NCBI RefSeq assembly: GCF_035581345.1
Contig: NZ_CP141608.1
Location: forward strand, 1,886,001-1,950,000
Direction: 5' to 3'
DNA: 64,000 bases
Source of the DNA: Pseudomonas sp. JQ170C
GTDB lineage: Bacteria; Pseudomonadota; Gammaproteobacteria; Pseudomonadales; Pseudomonadaceae
Notes under the pieces: model-generated
Told to the model about the DNA's origin: nothing
Databases searched by the model: none
The model's input: only the letters and a program-made list of their open reading frames with translations
Part shown: positions 21,241-29,909 of the stretch, in pieces
Layout of the letters: each line of letters opens with the position of its first letter
Position numbering within the stretch: the stretch's first letter is position 1
Position numbers and translations under genes: made by a program

Positions 21241-22659
21241 TCAATGCGGTACGTAGACCGTCAGGGTCTGGCCCGGCTTGAGGGCGTGGCCGCTGCGTGG
21301 ATTCCAGCGCTTGAGGTGCTGCATCTCAACGTTGAAACGCTTGGCGACCAGGTACAGGGAGTCGCCCTTGCGGACCTTGTACTGAGTCGGCTTTTTCGCG
21401 TTCTTGCCCTGAACTGGCTGGGCGCCTTGCATCACCAGGGTCTGGCCAGCCTTGAGGCTGTGACCGGAAAGTTTGTTCCAGCGTTGCAGGTCCTTGACGC
21501 TGACCTTGTTGGCCTTGGCGATTGCGCCCAGGCTGTCGCCACGCTTGACCCGGTAGCGGCTGTTGCGGGTTGCCTGGGGTACCGAGGCCTCGGCCAGGGC
21601 GGCCTCGAACACGGCCTTTTTCGGCTGCAGCGACAGCAGCTCTTCAGGCTTCATGTTCGACAGGCTGGCGGTCAGCAGCTGCGCCTTGGCGGTAGGTACC
21701 AGCAGTTGCTGGGGGCCGTCGACGGTCATGCGCTTCTTGAACGCCGGGTTGAGCTGGAACAGCTCGTCTTCGTCGATCTCGGCCAGGGCAGCGACCCGCG
21801 ACAGGTCCAGGCGGTCCTTGATCGCGACGGCCTCGAAGTAGGGCTCGTTGGCAATGGGGTTGAGGTTGACGCCATAGGCTTGTGGCGTCATGACCACCTG
21901 CGAAAGGGCCAGCAGCTTTGGCACGTAGTCGCGGGTTTCCTGGGGCAGCGGCAGGTTCCAGTAGTCGGTTGGCAGGCCGAGCCTTTCATTGCGCTCGATG
22001 GCCCGGCTGACCGTGCCTTCGCCGGCGTTATACGCCGCGAGGGCCAGCAGCCAGTCGCCGTTGAACATGTCGTGCAGGCGGGTCAGGTAGTTCAGTGCTG
22101 CGTTGGTCGAGGCGGTAATGTCGCGTCGGCCATCATAGAAGCGAGTCTGGCGCAGGTTGAAGTAGCGGCCGGTGGACGGGATGAACTGCCACAACCCCAC
22201 TGCATGGGCCCGCGAATAGGCCATCGGGTTGTAGGCGCTTTCGATGGCTGGCAGCAGGGCCAGCTCCAGCGGCATGTTGCGCTCTTCGAGACGCTCGACG
22301 ATGTAATGGATGTACAGGCTGCCGCGGTCGCCGGCGTTCTCCAGGAAGGAGGGGTTGCTGGCGAACCACAGGCGTTGCTGTTCGATGCGTGGGTTGACGG
22401 CCATGTCGTCTTGCAGGGCGAAGCCCTGGCGCATGCGTTCCCAGACATCCTGGGGCGCTTGCTCGGCTTGCTGGACCGGAATGAACACCGGTTTTTGCTT
22501 CATCCGCGCCTGGTAGTTGTGCGCGCGAACGCTCTCGGATTCGTCGATCTGACGGGTGCTCTGGCAGCCCACGAGGGTGGCGGCCAGGGCCAGCGCACTG
22601 GCTTGGGCCAGGCGCGTCAGGGCGACGGAATTGAAGGTTCTGCGGCTAGTCGACGACAT
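21241..22659 (-). CDS. mltD: Membrane-bound lytic murein transglycosylase D
   Basis: A 472-residue outer-membrane lipoprotein that cuts peptidoglycan glycan strands. From the ATG at 22659, the N-terminus MSSTSRRTFNSVALTRLAQ precedes a lipobox ending LVGC (lipidated cysteine). The SLT domain shows the catalytic glutamate in ESAYNPMAYS, then GLWQFIPSTGRYFNL and ALAAYNAGEGTVSRAI. Two LysM peptidoglycan-binding repeats follow near the C-terminus (YRVKRGDSLGAIAK and YKVRKGDSLYLVAK). A TTG eight codons upstream is possible but less likely. It lies downstream of gloB, the usual gene pair. Confidence 0.95.
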   Translation of the reverse strand: MSSTSRRTFNSVALTRLAQASALALAATLVGCQSTRQIDESESVRAHNYQARMKQKPVFIPVQQAEQAPQDVWERMRQGFALQDDMAVNPRIEQQRLWFASNPSFLENAGDRGSLYIHYIVERLEERNMPLELALLPAIESAYNPMAYSRAHAVGLWQFIPSTGRYFNLRQTRFYDGRRDITASTNAALNYLTRLHDMFNGDWLLALAAYNAGEGTVSRAIERNERLGLPTDYWNLPLPQETRDYVPKLLALSQVVMTPQAYGVNLNPIANEPYFEAVAIKDRLDLSRVAALAEIDEDELFQLNPAFKKRMTVDGPQQLLVPTAKAQLLTASLSNMKPEELLSLQPKKAVFEAALAEASVPQATRNSRYRVKRGDSLGAIAKANKVSVKDLQRWNKLSGHSLKAGQTLVMQGAQPVQGKNAKKPTQYKVRKGDSLYLVAKRFNVEMQHLKRWNPRSGHALKPGQTLTVYVPH

Positions 22660-22758
22660 TGGCGGGGACAAAGTTCCGGGCAAAAATGTCGGGCGATTCT
22701 AGAAAGCAGCCCCCCTGTGGTCAACCTTTCAGAACTTCGGGGTCCTAGCAGGGGCTGT

Positions 22759-23538
22759 TTAGAACCTGTCCTTCCAAGCCCTCAACCCAGCAAAAACAGC
22801 ACTCGGCGTGGGGTTTATCGGGCCGTTCCGTTCGTCTAATTTTTCTTTAACGGATGTTTCGGCAGTACGCAGGAAGGGATTGGTGAGTTTTTCCAGGGCC
22901 AGGGTTGATGGCAACGTGATGCGATCGTGGGCGCGTAATTGGGTAACGTCGTCGAAGCGTTGGGCAATGTGCTGGTTTTCAGGCTCCACGGCCTTGGCAA
23001 AACGCAGGTTGCTGAGGGTGTATTCGTGGGTGCAGTACACCAGGGTCTGGGCGGGCAACGCTGCCAGGCGCTCCAGGGAATGGTGCATCTGCTCGGGCGT
23101 ACCCTCGAACAGACGGCCGCAACCGGCGGCAAACAGGGTGTCGCCGCAGAACAGCAGGGGCGTGGCTGTTTGCCCGCAGTAATAGGCAATGTGCCCGAGG
23201 GTGTGCCCGGGGACTGCAATGATCTGGAAATCCAGGCCCAGAGCGCGCACGCTGGCGTTGTCGTCCAGGGCCACGTCGCGGCCTGGAATGCGCTCGTGGG
23301 CCGGGCCGCACACCCTGGCCCCCGTGGCTGCCTTGAGCTGCTCGACACCACCCACGTGGTCATGGTGGTGATGGGTGACAAGAATGTCGCTCAGTTGCCA
23401 CCCCGGATGGCCTTTGAGCCAGGCCAGCACCGGCGCCGCTTCGCCCGGGTCGACCACCGCACAGCGCTGGTTGGCAGAATCCTGTAACAACCAGATGTAG
23501 TTATCGGTGAAAGCGGGCAGGGCATCGATCTGTATCAT
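22759..23538 (-). CDS. gloB: Hydroxyacylglutathione hydrolase (glyoxalase II)
   Basis: A 259-residue metallo-beta-lactamase-fold enzyme that hydrolyses S-D-lactoylglutathione, the second step of methylglyoxal detoxification. The binuclear metal site is shown by [10 protein letters not shown], with later ligands in [12 protein letters not shown] and [14 protein letters not shown], and the glutathione-binding region in [14 protein letters not shown]. The ATG at 23538 gives the normal start [10 protein letters not shown]; a TTG five codons earlier is in frame. It is divergent from the methyltransferase gene (79 bases apart) and upstream of mltD. Confidence 0.96.
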   Translation of the reverse strand: MIQIDALPAFTDNYIWLLQDSANQRCAVVDPGEAAPVLAWLKGHPGWQLSDILVTHHHHDHVGGVEQLKAATGARVCGPAHERIPGRDVALDDNASVRALGLDFQIIAVPGHTLGHIAYYCGQTATPLLFCGDTLFAAGCGRLFEGTPEQMHHSLERLAALPAQTLVYCTHEYTLSNLRFAKAVEPENQHIAQRFDDVTQLRAHDRITLPSTLALEKLTNPFLRTAETSVKEKLDERNGPINPTPSAVFAGLRAWKDRF

Positions 23539-23617
23539 GGTGCGATTCGCCAAACGTTGGACATGGGTGCATCTTAGTAGCTATGCACGCTGTCGAGAAC
23601 CTTCAAGGGAGACTGCA

Positions 23618-24376
23618 ATGACCGATCAAGCCTTTGCCCAGGCCGATCCGCAGTGGCTGGAGCTGATCAGCCTGGCCCGCGACTGGTTCGCCGGCCCCCT
23701 GGGGCAGTTGATGCTTCACGAAGAACAACGCTTGCTCGAAGAAGAACTGGGGCGCTACTTCGGGGGTTACCTGGTGCACTACGGCCCTTGCGCCGAAGCA
23801 CCACCCAAGGCCCCGCAGGTGCAACGCAACGTGCGCCTGGGCGCACCGTTGCCGGGCGTCGAGATTGTCTGCGAAGAACAGGCCTGGCCGTTGAGTGAGC
23901 ATGCGGCCGATGTGGTGGTGCTCCAGCACGGCCTGGACTTCAGCCTGTCGCCTCACGGGCTGTTGCGCGAAGCGGCCAGCAGCGTCCGACCGGGCGGGCA
24001 TCTGCTGATCATCGGGATCAACCCCTGGAGCAGTTGGGGCGTGCGTCGCGTGTTCGCCCACGACGCCTTGCGCAAGGCCCGCTGCATTTCCCCTTCGCGG
24101 GTCGGCGACTGGCTTAACCTGTTGGGCTTTGCGCTGGAGAAACGCCGCTTCGGGTGCTATCGTCCGCCGCTCGCGTCCCCCGCCTGGCAACAGCGCCTGG
24201 CCGGCTGGGAGCGGGTTGCCGGTGGCTGGCAGGGCGCCGGCGGCGGCGTCTACCTGCTGGTGGCGCGCAAGATGGTGGTCGGCTTGCGGCCACTGCGCCT
24301 GGAGCGCCGTGAGCCCATGGGCAAACTGCTGCCATTGCCGATGGCCAAGGTCAACCGGCGCCATTCCGAACCTTGA
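23618..24376 (+). CDS. SAM-dependent methyltransferase-like protein
   Basis: A 252-residue cytoplasmic protein of the class I methyltransferase fold (methyltransferase 11-like). AAGGGAGA (23605-23612) supports the ATG at 23618. The Rossmann motif I is weak (VEIVCEEQAWPLSEHAADVV resembles the motif II/III region: DVVVLQHGLDFSLSPHGLLR then PGGHLLIIGINPWS, a typical post-motif strand). The substrate is not known. The same gene stands between gloB and rnhA in other pseudomonads. A GC-rich hairpin follows directly after its stop. Confidence 0.8.
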   Translation: MTDQAFAQADPQWLELISLARDWFAGPLGQLMLHEEQRLLEEELGRYFGGYLVHYGPCAEAPPKAPQVQRNVRLGAPLPGVEIVCEEQAWPLSEHAADVVVLQHGLDFSLSPHGLLREAASSVRPGGHLLIIGINPWSSWGVRRVFAHDALRKARCISPSRVGDWLNLLGFALEKRRFGCYRPPLASPAWQQRLAGWERVAGGWQGAGGGVYLLVARKMVVGLRPLRLERREPMGKLLPLPMAKVNRRHSEP

Positions 24377-24399
24377 ACCCGCGCCCCTTGGGCGCGGGT
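24377..24399 (+). terminator. GC-rich hairpin between the methyltransferase gene and rnhA
   Basis: ACCCGCGCCC (24377-24386) and GGGCGCGGGT (24390-24399) form a ten-base-pair stem with a three-base loop. It starts immediately after the stop codon and lacks a T run, so it may be a weak terminator or a 3' stabiliser. Confidence 0.5.
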
Positions 24400-24424
24400 G
24401 TCCCCACTGTTAAAAAGGCTGTAC

Positions 24425-24868
24425 ATGAGCGATAGCGTCGAAATCTTTACCGATGGTGCCTGCAAGGGCAATCCTGGCCCTGGCGGCTGGGGTGTGCTGA
24501 TGGTGTGCAAGGGCGTCGAGAAAGAGTTGTGGGGCGGCGAGCCCAACACCACCAACAATCGCATGGAGCTGATGGCCGCGATCAAGGGGCTCGAAGCGCT
24601 CAAGCGCGAGTGCGAGGTGTTGCTGGTCACCGACTCGCAGTATGTGATGAAGGGCATCACCGAGTGGATGGTCAACTGGAAGAAGCGCGGTTGGAAGACG
24701 GCTGCCAAGGAGCCTGTCAAGAACGCCGATCTCTGGCAACTGCTCGATGAACAGGTCAATCGCCACAAGGTGAGCTGGAAGTGGGTGCGTGGGCATGTGG
24801 GCCATCACGGCAACGAGCGTGCCGACCAGTTGGCCAACCGCGGCGTCGAAGAGCTGCGCGGCCGCTGA
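24425..24868 (+). CDS. rnhA: Ribonuclease HI
   Basis: A 147-residue RNase HI that cleaves the RNA strand of RNA-DNA hybrids. The catalytic residues are visible: Asp10 in [16 protein letters not shown], Glu in [16 protein letters not shown], Asp in [12 protein letters not shown] and the final Asp in [16 protein letters not shown] seven bases upstream supports the ATG at 24425 over a GTG at 24398. It lies directly before dnaQ, the conserved arrangement in proteobacteria. Confidence 0.97.
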   Translation: MSDSVEIFTDGACKGNPGPGGWGVLMVCKGVEKELWGGEPNTTNNRMELMAAIKGLEALKRECEVLLVTDSQYVMKGITEWMVNWKKRGWKTAAKEPVKNADLWQLLDEQVNRHKVSWKWVRGHVGHHGNERADQLANRGVEELRGR

Positions 24869-24944
24869 AACGCACACCTGCATCACGCTGAGGTAGAATG
24901 CCCGGCTTTCACCAGACCGCTGTACGCAACAGGAGACCACCGGC

Positions 24945-25694
24945 GTGGAGATTCAGAACAACAGGTCGGTCGTCTTGGACACCGAAACCACCGGTATGCC
25001 GGTCACCGACGGCCACCGGATCATCGAGATCGGCTGTGTCGAGCTGATCGGCAGGCGCCTCACCGGGCGGCACTTTCACGTCTACCTGCAGCCGGATCGC
25101 GAAAGTGACGAGGGCGCCATTGGCGTTCACGGCATCACCGACGCCTTCCTGATCGACAAGCCCCGCTTCGCCGAAGTCGCCGATGAGTTCTTCGACTTCA
25201 TTCAGGGCGCCCAACTGATCATCCACAACGCGGCGTTCGACGTTGGCTTCATCAACAACGAATTCGCCCTGGTCGGTCAAACTGATCGCGCTGATATCTC
25301 CCAGCACTGCACCATCCTCGACACCCTGGTCATGGCCCGTGGTCGTCATCCGGGGCAGCGCAACAGCCTCGATGCCTTGTGCAAACGCTATGGCGTCGAC
25401 AACTCCGGTCGTGATCTGCACGGCGCCTTGCTCGACTCGGAACTGCTGGCCGACGTTTACCTGAACATGACCGGTGGCCAGACCAGCTTGTCTCTGGCCG
25501 GGCAGGGGGCTGATGGCGAGGAAAACGGTGGAGACAACCGCGGCAGCGAAATCCGCCGCCTTGTGGGTCGCCAGCCGGGGCGGATCATCCACGCTACCGA
25601 GCAGGAACTGGAAGCCCACGTAGCACGCCTGGAAGCGGTGGCCAAATCGACCGGTGGCCCGGCACTGTGGCAGCAACTGTCCGAGGCCAACTGA
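24945..25694 (+). CDS. dnaQ: DNA polymerase III epsilon subunit (3'-5' proofreading exonuclease)
   Basis: A 249-residue DEDDh-family exonuclease that proofreads for the replicative polymerase. Exo I is LDTETTG with Asp12 and Glu14, Exo II is in IIHNAAFDVGFINNEFA, and Exo III is in DLHGALLDSELLADVYL. The start is GTG at 24945, preceded by AGGAGA (24931-24936). The C-terminal part (about 185-249), which binds the polymerase alpha subunit, is less conserved and charged. It is 76 bases downstream of rnhA. Confidence 0.96.
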   Translation: MEIQNNRSVVLDTETTGMPVTDGHRIIEIGCVELIGRRLTGRHFHVYLQPDRESDEGAIGVHGITDAFLIDKPRFAEVADEFFDFIQGAQLIIHNAAFDVGFINNEFALVGQTDRADISQHCTILDTLVMARGRHPGQRNSLDALCKRYGVDNSGRDLHGALLDSELLADVYLNMTGGQTSLSLAGQGADGEENGGDNRGSEIRRLVGRQPGRIIHATEQELEAHVARLEAVAKSTGGPALWQQLSEAN

Positions 25695-25771
25695 GGCAAA
25701 CGCCGCGCACGGGGGGCAGCCAGCTTCTACCCTGAAATGACCGACCCGTCATTCGGAGCAGGCGCCCCCTC

Positions 25772-28027
25772 ATGTACAAGGACCTCAAGTTTCCTGTCCT
25801 GATCGTTCACCGCGATATCAAGGCCGATACGGTAGCCGGCGAGCGTGTACGCGGTATCGCCCAGGAACTGGCCCAGGACGGCTTCACCATTCTTGCCGCC
25901 ACCGACTACGCCGAAGGCCGGCAGGTAGTCTCCAGCCATCACGGCCTGGCCTGCATGCTGATCGCCGCCGAAGGCGCCGAAGAAAACCCCCACCTCTTGC
26001 ATAACCTGGTCGACCTGATTCGCCTGGCGCGGCGGCGTGCGCCGCATTTGCCGATCTTCGCGCTGGGCGAGCAAGTGACACTGGAAAACGCCCCTGCCGA
26101 GGTCATGAGCGAGCTGAACCAGCTGCGCGGCATCCTTTACCTGTTCGAGGACACGGTGCCCTTCCTGGCCCGCCAGGTGGCGCGTGCAGCGCATACCTAC
26201 CTGGATGGGCTGCTGCCGCCCTTCTTCAAGGCACTGGTGCAGCACACCGCGCAATCCAACTACTCCTGGCATACGCCGGGACATGGCGGCGGCGTGGCCT
26301 ATCGCAAAAGCCCGGTGGGCCTGGCGTTCCATCAGTTCTTTGGTGAGAACACCTTGCGCTCGGACCTGTCGGTGTCGGTGCCCGAACTGGGCTCGCTGCT
26401 GGACCACACCGGCCCGCTGGCGGCAGCCGAAGCCCGGGCGGCAAGGAATTTTGCTGCCGATCACACCTTCTTCGTGATCAACGGTACCTCAACCGCCAAC
26501 AAGATCGTCTGGCACTCCATGGTCGGGCGCGATGATCTGGTGCTGGTGGACCGCAACTGCCACAAGTCGGTGGTCCACGCGATCATCATGACCGGCTCCA
26601 TCCCCTTGTACCTGTGCCCGGAGCGCAACGAGCTGGGCATCATCGGGCCGATCCCCCTGAGCGAGTTCAGCCCCGAATCCATTCGCGCCAAGATCGCTGG
26701 CAACCCCTTGGCCAAGGGGCGCATCGCCAAGGTCAAGCTGGCGGTGGTGACCAACTCGACCTACGACGGCCTGTGCTACAACGCCGAGCTGATCAAGCAG
26801 ACGCTCGGCAATAGCGTCGAGGTGCTGCATTTCGATGAGGCCTGGTATGCCTATGCGGCTTTTCACGAGTTCTTCGCCGGTCGATTTGCCATGGGCACCT
26901 CACGCAGCGCCGACAGCCCCCTGGTGTTCAGCACCCACTCCACCCACAAGCTGCTGGCGGCCTTCAGCCAGGCCTCGATGATTCATGTGCAGGACGGCGG
27001 TGCCCGGCAACTGGACCGCGACCGTTTCAACGAAGCCTTCATGATGCATATCTCCACGTCACCGCAGTACAGCATCCTGGCCTCGCTGGATGTGGCGTCG
27101 GCGATGATGGAGGGACCGGCTGGCCGTTCGCTGCTGCAGGAAATGTTCGATGAGGCGCTGGGTTTTCGTCGAGCCATGGCCAAGTTGCGCGAGCACCTTG
27201 CAGGCGATGACTGGTGGTTCAGTATCTGGCAGCCACCTCAGGTCGAAGGCGCACACCAGGTGCGCACCCAGGACTGGCTGCTGCAGCCGCAGGCCGAGTG
27301 GCATGGTTTTGGGGATGTCGGTGATGACTACGTGCTGCTCGATCCGATCAAGGTCACCCTGGTGATGCCCGGCCTCAACGCTGGCGGTGCCTTGAGTGAG
27401 CACGGCATTCCGGCCGCGGTGGTCAGCAAGTTTCTCTGGGAGCGGGGGCTGGTGGTGGAGAAGACCGGGCTCTACACCTTCCTGGTGTTGTTCTCGATGG
27501 GCATCACCAAGGGCAAGTGGAGCACCTTGCTGACCGAGCTTCTGGAGTTCAAGCGCAGCTATGACGCCAACACCGACCTGCTCGACTGCCTGCCCTGTGT
27601 CGCGCAATTGGACCCGGTGCGTTACCAGGGCCTGGGGCTACGTGACCTGTGTGATCAACTGCACGCCTGCTACCGCAGTAACGCCACCGCCAAGCAGTTG
27701 AAGCGCTTGTTCACCCGTTTGCCGGAGGTGGTGATGAAGCCTGCCGATGCCTACGACAAGCTGGTGCGCGGGGAGGTGGAAGCGGTACCCATCGACCAAT
27801 TGCTGGGGCGCATTTGTGCGGTGATGCTGGTGCCGTATCCCCCCGGCATTCCACTGATCATGCCCGGCGAGCGCTTCACCGAGGCAACGCACGCGATCAT
27901 TGATTACCTGGCCTTTGCGGCAGCCTTTGACACCGGTTTTCCGGGTTTTGTCGCCGACGTGCATGGTCTGCAGCACGAGACCCGCGAGCAGGGGCGGGTC
28001 TATACCGTCGATTGCATAAAGGCCTGA
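25772..28027 (+). CDS. ldcA: Lysine decarboxylase LdcA (Orn/Lys/Arg decarboxylase family)
   Basis: A 751-residue PLP-dependent fold-type I decarboxylase. An N-terminal wing domain (1-130) is followed by the PLP domain with Lys393 in STHSTHKLLAAF as the Schiff-base lysine, and TPGHGGGVAYRKSPVGLAFH and HFDEAWYAYAAFHEFFAGRF around the cofactor. The C-terminal domain completes the family length. The position after dnaQ and the length match P. aeruginosa LdcA, which makes cadaverine from lysine and serves arginine-linked lysine catabolism; arginine or ornithine as substrate cannot be excluded from sequence alone. No good ribosome-binding site precedes the ATG; GGGGGC at 25712-25717 could pair with GCCCCC at 25764-25769 next to the start. 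Confidence 0.88.
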   Translation: MYKDLKFPVLIVHRDIKADTVAGERVRGIAQELAQDGFTILAATDYAEGRQVVSSHHGLACMLIAAEGAEENPHLLHNLVDLIRLARRRAPHLPIFALGEQVTLENAPAEVMSELNQLRGILYLFEDTVPFLARQVARAAHTYLDGLLPPFFKALVQHTAQSNYSWHTPGHGGGVAYRKSPVGLAFHQFFGENTLRSDLSVSVPELGSLLDHTGPLAAAEARAARNFAADHTFFVINGTSTANKIVWHSMVGRDDLVLVDRNCHKSVVHAIIMTGSIPLYLCPERNELGIIGPIPLSEFSPESIRAKIAGNPLAKGRIAKVKLAVVTNSTYDGLCYNAELIKQTLGNSVEVLHFDEAWYAYAAFHEFFAGRFAMGTSRSADSPLVFSTHSTHKLLAAFSQASMIHVQDGGARQLDRDRFNEAFMMHISTSPQYSILASLDVASAMMEGPAGRSLLQEMFDEALGFRRAMAKLREHLAGDDWWFSIWQPPQVEGAHQVRTQDWLLQPQAEWHGFGDVGDDYVLLDPIKVTLVMPGLNAGGALSEHGIPAAVVSKFLWERGLVVEKTGLYTFLVLFSMGITKGKWSTLLTELLEFKRSYDANTDLLDCLPCVAQLDPVRYQGLGLRDLCDQLHACYRSNATAKQLKRLFTRLPEVVMKPADAYDKLVRGEVEAVPIDQLLGRICAVMLVPYPPGIPLIMPGERFTEATHAIIDYLAFAAAFDTGFPGFVADVHGLQHETREQGRVYTVDCIKA

Positions 28028-28038
28028 AGCCGTTCAGG
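28023..28038. terminator. Small hairpin holding both convergent stop codons
   Basis: CCTGAA-GCCG-TTCAGG. The ldcA stop TGA is at 28025-28027 in the left arm, and the stop of the minus-strand small gene is at 28034-28036 in the right arm. Six base pairs only, no T run. Confidence 0.4.
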
Positions 28039-28252
28039 GAATGCGGATGATTTCCACGCCCGTGCGGGCCAATTCAAAGCGATCTTCGCCCAGGTGGTTG
28101 ACCCGGTCGCCGATGGCCAGCTTATAGGTGGTGATAGGCAGGGATGCGGCACTACCGTCGGCTTCGAGGGTGGCTTCCTGAAACTCATGGACGGGATAGA
28201 TGCGGCCTTCTGCGTCCCGTGCATGAAACTGTCCGACCAGTACTGCTGTCAT
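28034..28252 (-). CDS. Small conserved hypothetical protein
   Basis: A 72-residue soluble protein with an alternating beta pattern (MTAVLVGQFHARDAEGRIYP ... YKLAIGDRVNHLGEDRFELA ... IIRIP). It has no signal peptide or membrane segment. AGAGG lies eleven bases before the ATG. It converges on ldcA with only six bases between stops. I recognise no domain; the pattern could be a small beta-barrel. Its function is unknown. Confidence 0.65.
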   Translation of the reverse strand: MTAVLVGQFHARDAEGRIYPVHEFQEATLEADGSAASLPITTYKLAIGDRVNHLGEDRFELARTGVEIIRIP

Positions 28253-28403
28253 TTACCGTGCAACCTCTGAAGAAGTGAAAATCTGTCAGACATAGACCAC
28301 TGTTTTACCGGGTAAGTTTTGCCCGCTGGGAAAAAAACTTCAGCGCTGGATTGGATCATCTATACCTAAAACTTCCTACCACTTTTCACGTCGGGAAATT
28401 GCC

Positions 28404-28958
28404 ATGAGCCAGGTGTATTCGGTAGCCGTCGTCGTCGGCAGCTTGCGCAAGGAGTCCTTCAATCGCAGGGTCGCCCTTGCGCTGGCAGCGCTTGCGCCCT
28501 CCAACCTCACGTTGAAGATTGTCGAGATCGGCGACCTGCCGCTCTACAACGAAGATATCGACGTCGATCCACCGGCCGCCTACAAGGCCTTCCGCGAGCA
28601 GATTCGCCACAGTGACGCGGTGCTGTTCGTTACACCGGAGTACAACCGCTCGGTGCCGGGCGTACTGAAAAACGCCATTGACGTGGGGTCGCGGCCCTAT
28701 GGCCAAAGTGCCTGGAGCGGTAAACCCGGGGCGGTGATCAGCGTGTCGCCGGGGGCGGTGGGCGGTTTTGGCGCCAACCATCACCTGCGCCAGTCGCTGG
28801 TTTTCCTTGATGTGCCCTGCATGCAGCAGCCCGAGGCCTATATAGGCGGGGCGGCGACGCTGTTCGATGACAGCGGCAAGCTGTCGGAGAAAGTCCGGCC
28901 GTTCCTGCAGACCTTTATCGACAAGTACGCCACCTGGGTCGAACGTCACCAGGGGTGA
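28404..28958 (+). CDS. NADPH-dependent FMN reductase (chromate/quinone reductase ChrR-like)
   Basis: A 184-residue flavodoxin-fold reductase. The FMN phosphate-binding loop is VVVGSLRKESFNRRVA near residues 9-24, and the conserved TPEYNRSVPGVLKNAIDVGSR is the family signature around residues 75-95. Members reduce quinones, azo dyes or chromate with NAD(P)H and may limit oxidative stress. GGGA lies upstream of the ATG. It is a single gene, closed by a long bidirectional terminator shared with phnX. Confidence 0.9.
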   Translation: MSQVYSVAVVVGSLRKESFNRRVALALAALAPSNLTLKIVEIGDLPLYNEDIDVDPPAAYKAFREQIRHSDAVLFVTPEYNRSVPGVLKNAIDVGSRPYGQSAWSGKPGAVISVSPGAVGGFGANHHLRQSLVFLDVPCMQQPEAYIGGAATLFDDSGKLSEKVRPFLQTFIDKYATWVERHQG

Positions 28959-28980
28959 GCCGTTCAATACCTTGCTGAAG

Positions 28981-29022
28981 AAACGCCAGAAGCCGAGACA
29001 TTGACCTCGGCTTCTGGCGTTT
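28981..29022. terminator. Long bidirectional terminator between the FMN reductase gene and phnX
   Basis: AAACGCCAGAAGCCGAG (28981-28997) and its exact reverse complement (29006-29022) form a 17-base-pair stem around an eight-base loop. It ends both convergent transcripts. Confidence 0.82.
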
Positions 29023-29030
29023 GGGGCGTT

Positions 29031-29858
29031 TTACACCGCCTGGGGCATTTCACCTTTGGCCAGACGGCGGTTGATATCGGCAATCACCTCCGGCAGTTCA
29101 TTGATGGTGTCGATCAAGTAGTGCGGGCGTGAACCTTCAAACAGGGCATGGATGCGCTTGCGCTCGCTGTCGAGTTTGTCCGAGGCCAGGGCGCGATAGC
29201 CTTCGTAGGTCAGGCCCAGGGCGTTGCCCGAGCACACCAGCGCCACGGTCCACATGCCCGCGCGGCGGCCTTCAAGAATGCCCGGTACGGTGTCGTCGAC
29301 CTTCACGCAGGCCGCGACATCGTCGATGCCCAGGGCGATCACGTTGGCCAGGGCCTGAGCCGGCCATGGGCGGCCGTTGGGCGTTTCGTCGGTGGCGACC
29401 ACATGGTCGGCAACGTAGCCGTTCTGCGCTGCCAGCTCCACCACCTTGTCCATCACCACTTTCGGGTAGCCGGAGCACGAACCGATCTTCAGGCCGTCCT
29501 TGCGCAAGCCGGTCAGGGTGTCCAGGGCGCCCGGGATCAGCGCCGAGTGGACGGCGATCTTTTCGATCTGCAGGGGCATGAAGCGGTTGTAGATGGCCGT
29601 GACGTCATCGTCGGTCGGGGTGCGACCGAAGACCTTGCGATAGCGTTCGGCGATCTGCGGCTGGTCGCACAGGGTACGGATGTGGTCCCACTTGCCCATG
29701 CCCATCGGGCCACGGGCTTCTTCGATGGAGACTTCGACGTCGAATTCGCCGAAGGCCTCGACGAAAATCTGGGTCGGGGCAAAGGAGCCAAAGTCGACCA
29801 CGGTGCCGGCCCAGTCGAGGATGGCGGCTTGCAGTTGAGTCGGGTTGTTGTAGTTCAT
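29031..29858 (-). CDS. phnX: Phosphonoacetaldehyde hydrolase (phosphonatase)
   Basis: A 275-residue HAD-superfamily enzyme that splits phosphonoacetaldehyde into acetaldehyde and phosphate. Asp15 in [11 protein letters not shown] is the nucleophile, and Lys56 in [13 protein letters not shown] is the Schiff-base lysine that marks phosphonatases. Later HAD motifs are [10 protein letters not shown] and [14 protein letters not shown]. It lies 51 bases after phnW in the same operon, so the two enzymes complete 2-aminoethylphosphonate degradation. Confidence 0.97.
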   Translation of the reverse strand: MNYNNPTQLQAAILDWAGTVVDFGSFAPTQIFVEAFGEFDVEVSIEEARGPMGMGKWDHIRTLCDQPQIAERYRKVFGRTPTDDDVTAIYNRFMPLQIEKIAVHSALIPGALDTLTGLRKDGLKIGSCSGYPKVVMDKVVELAAQNGYVADHVVATDETPNGRPWPAQALANVIALGIDDVAACVKVDDTVPGILEGRRAGMWTVALVCSGNALGLTYEGYRALASDKLDSERKRIHALFEGSRPHYLIDTINELPEVIADINRRLAKGEMPQAV

Positions 29859-29909
29859 GTAAAGGGTTCCTTGAGCGGGTCGGTTCGCAGGTCAGGTAAG
29901 GGGCAGACT

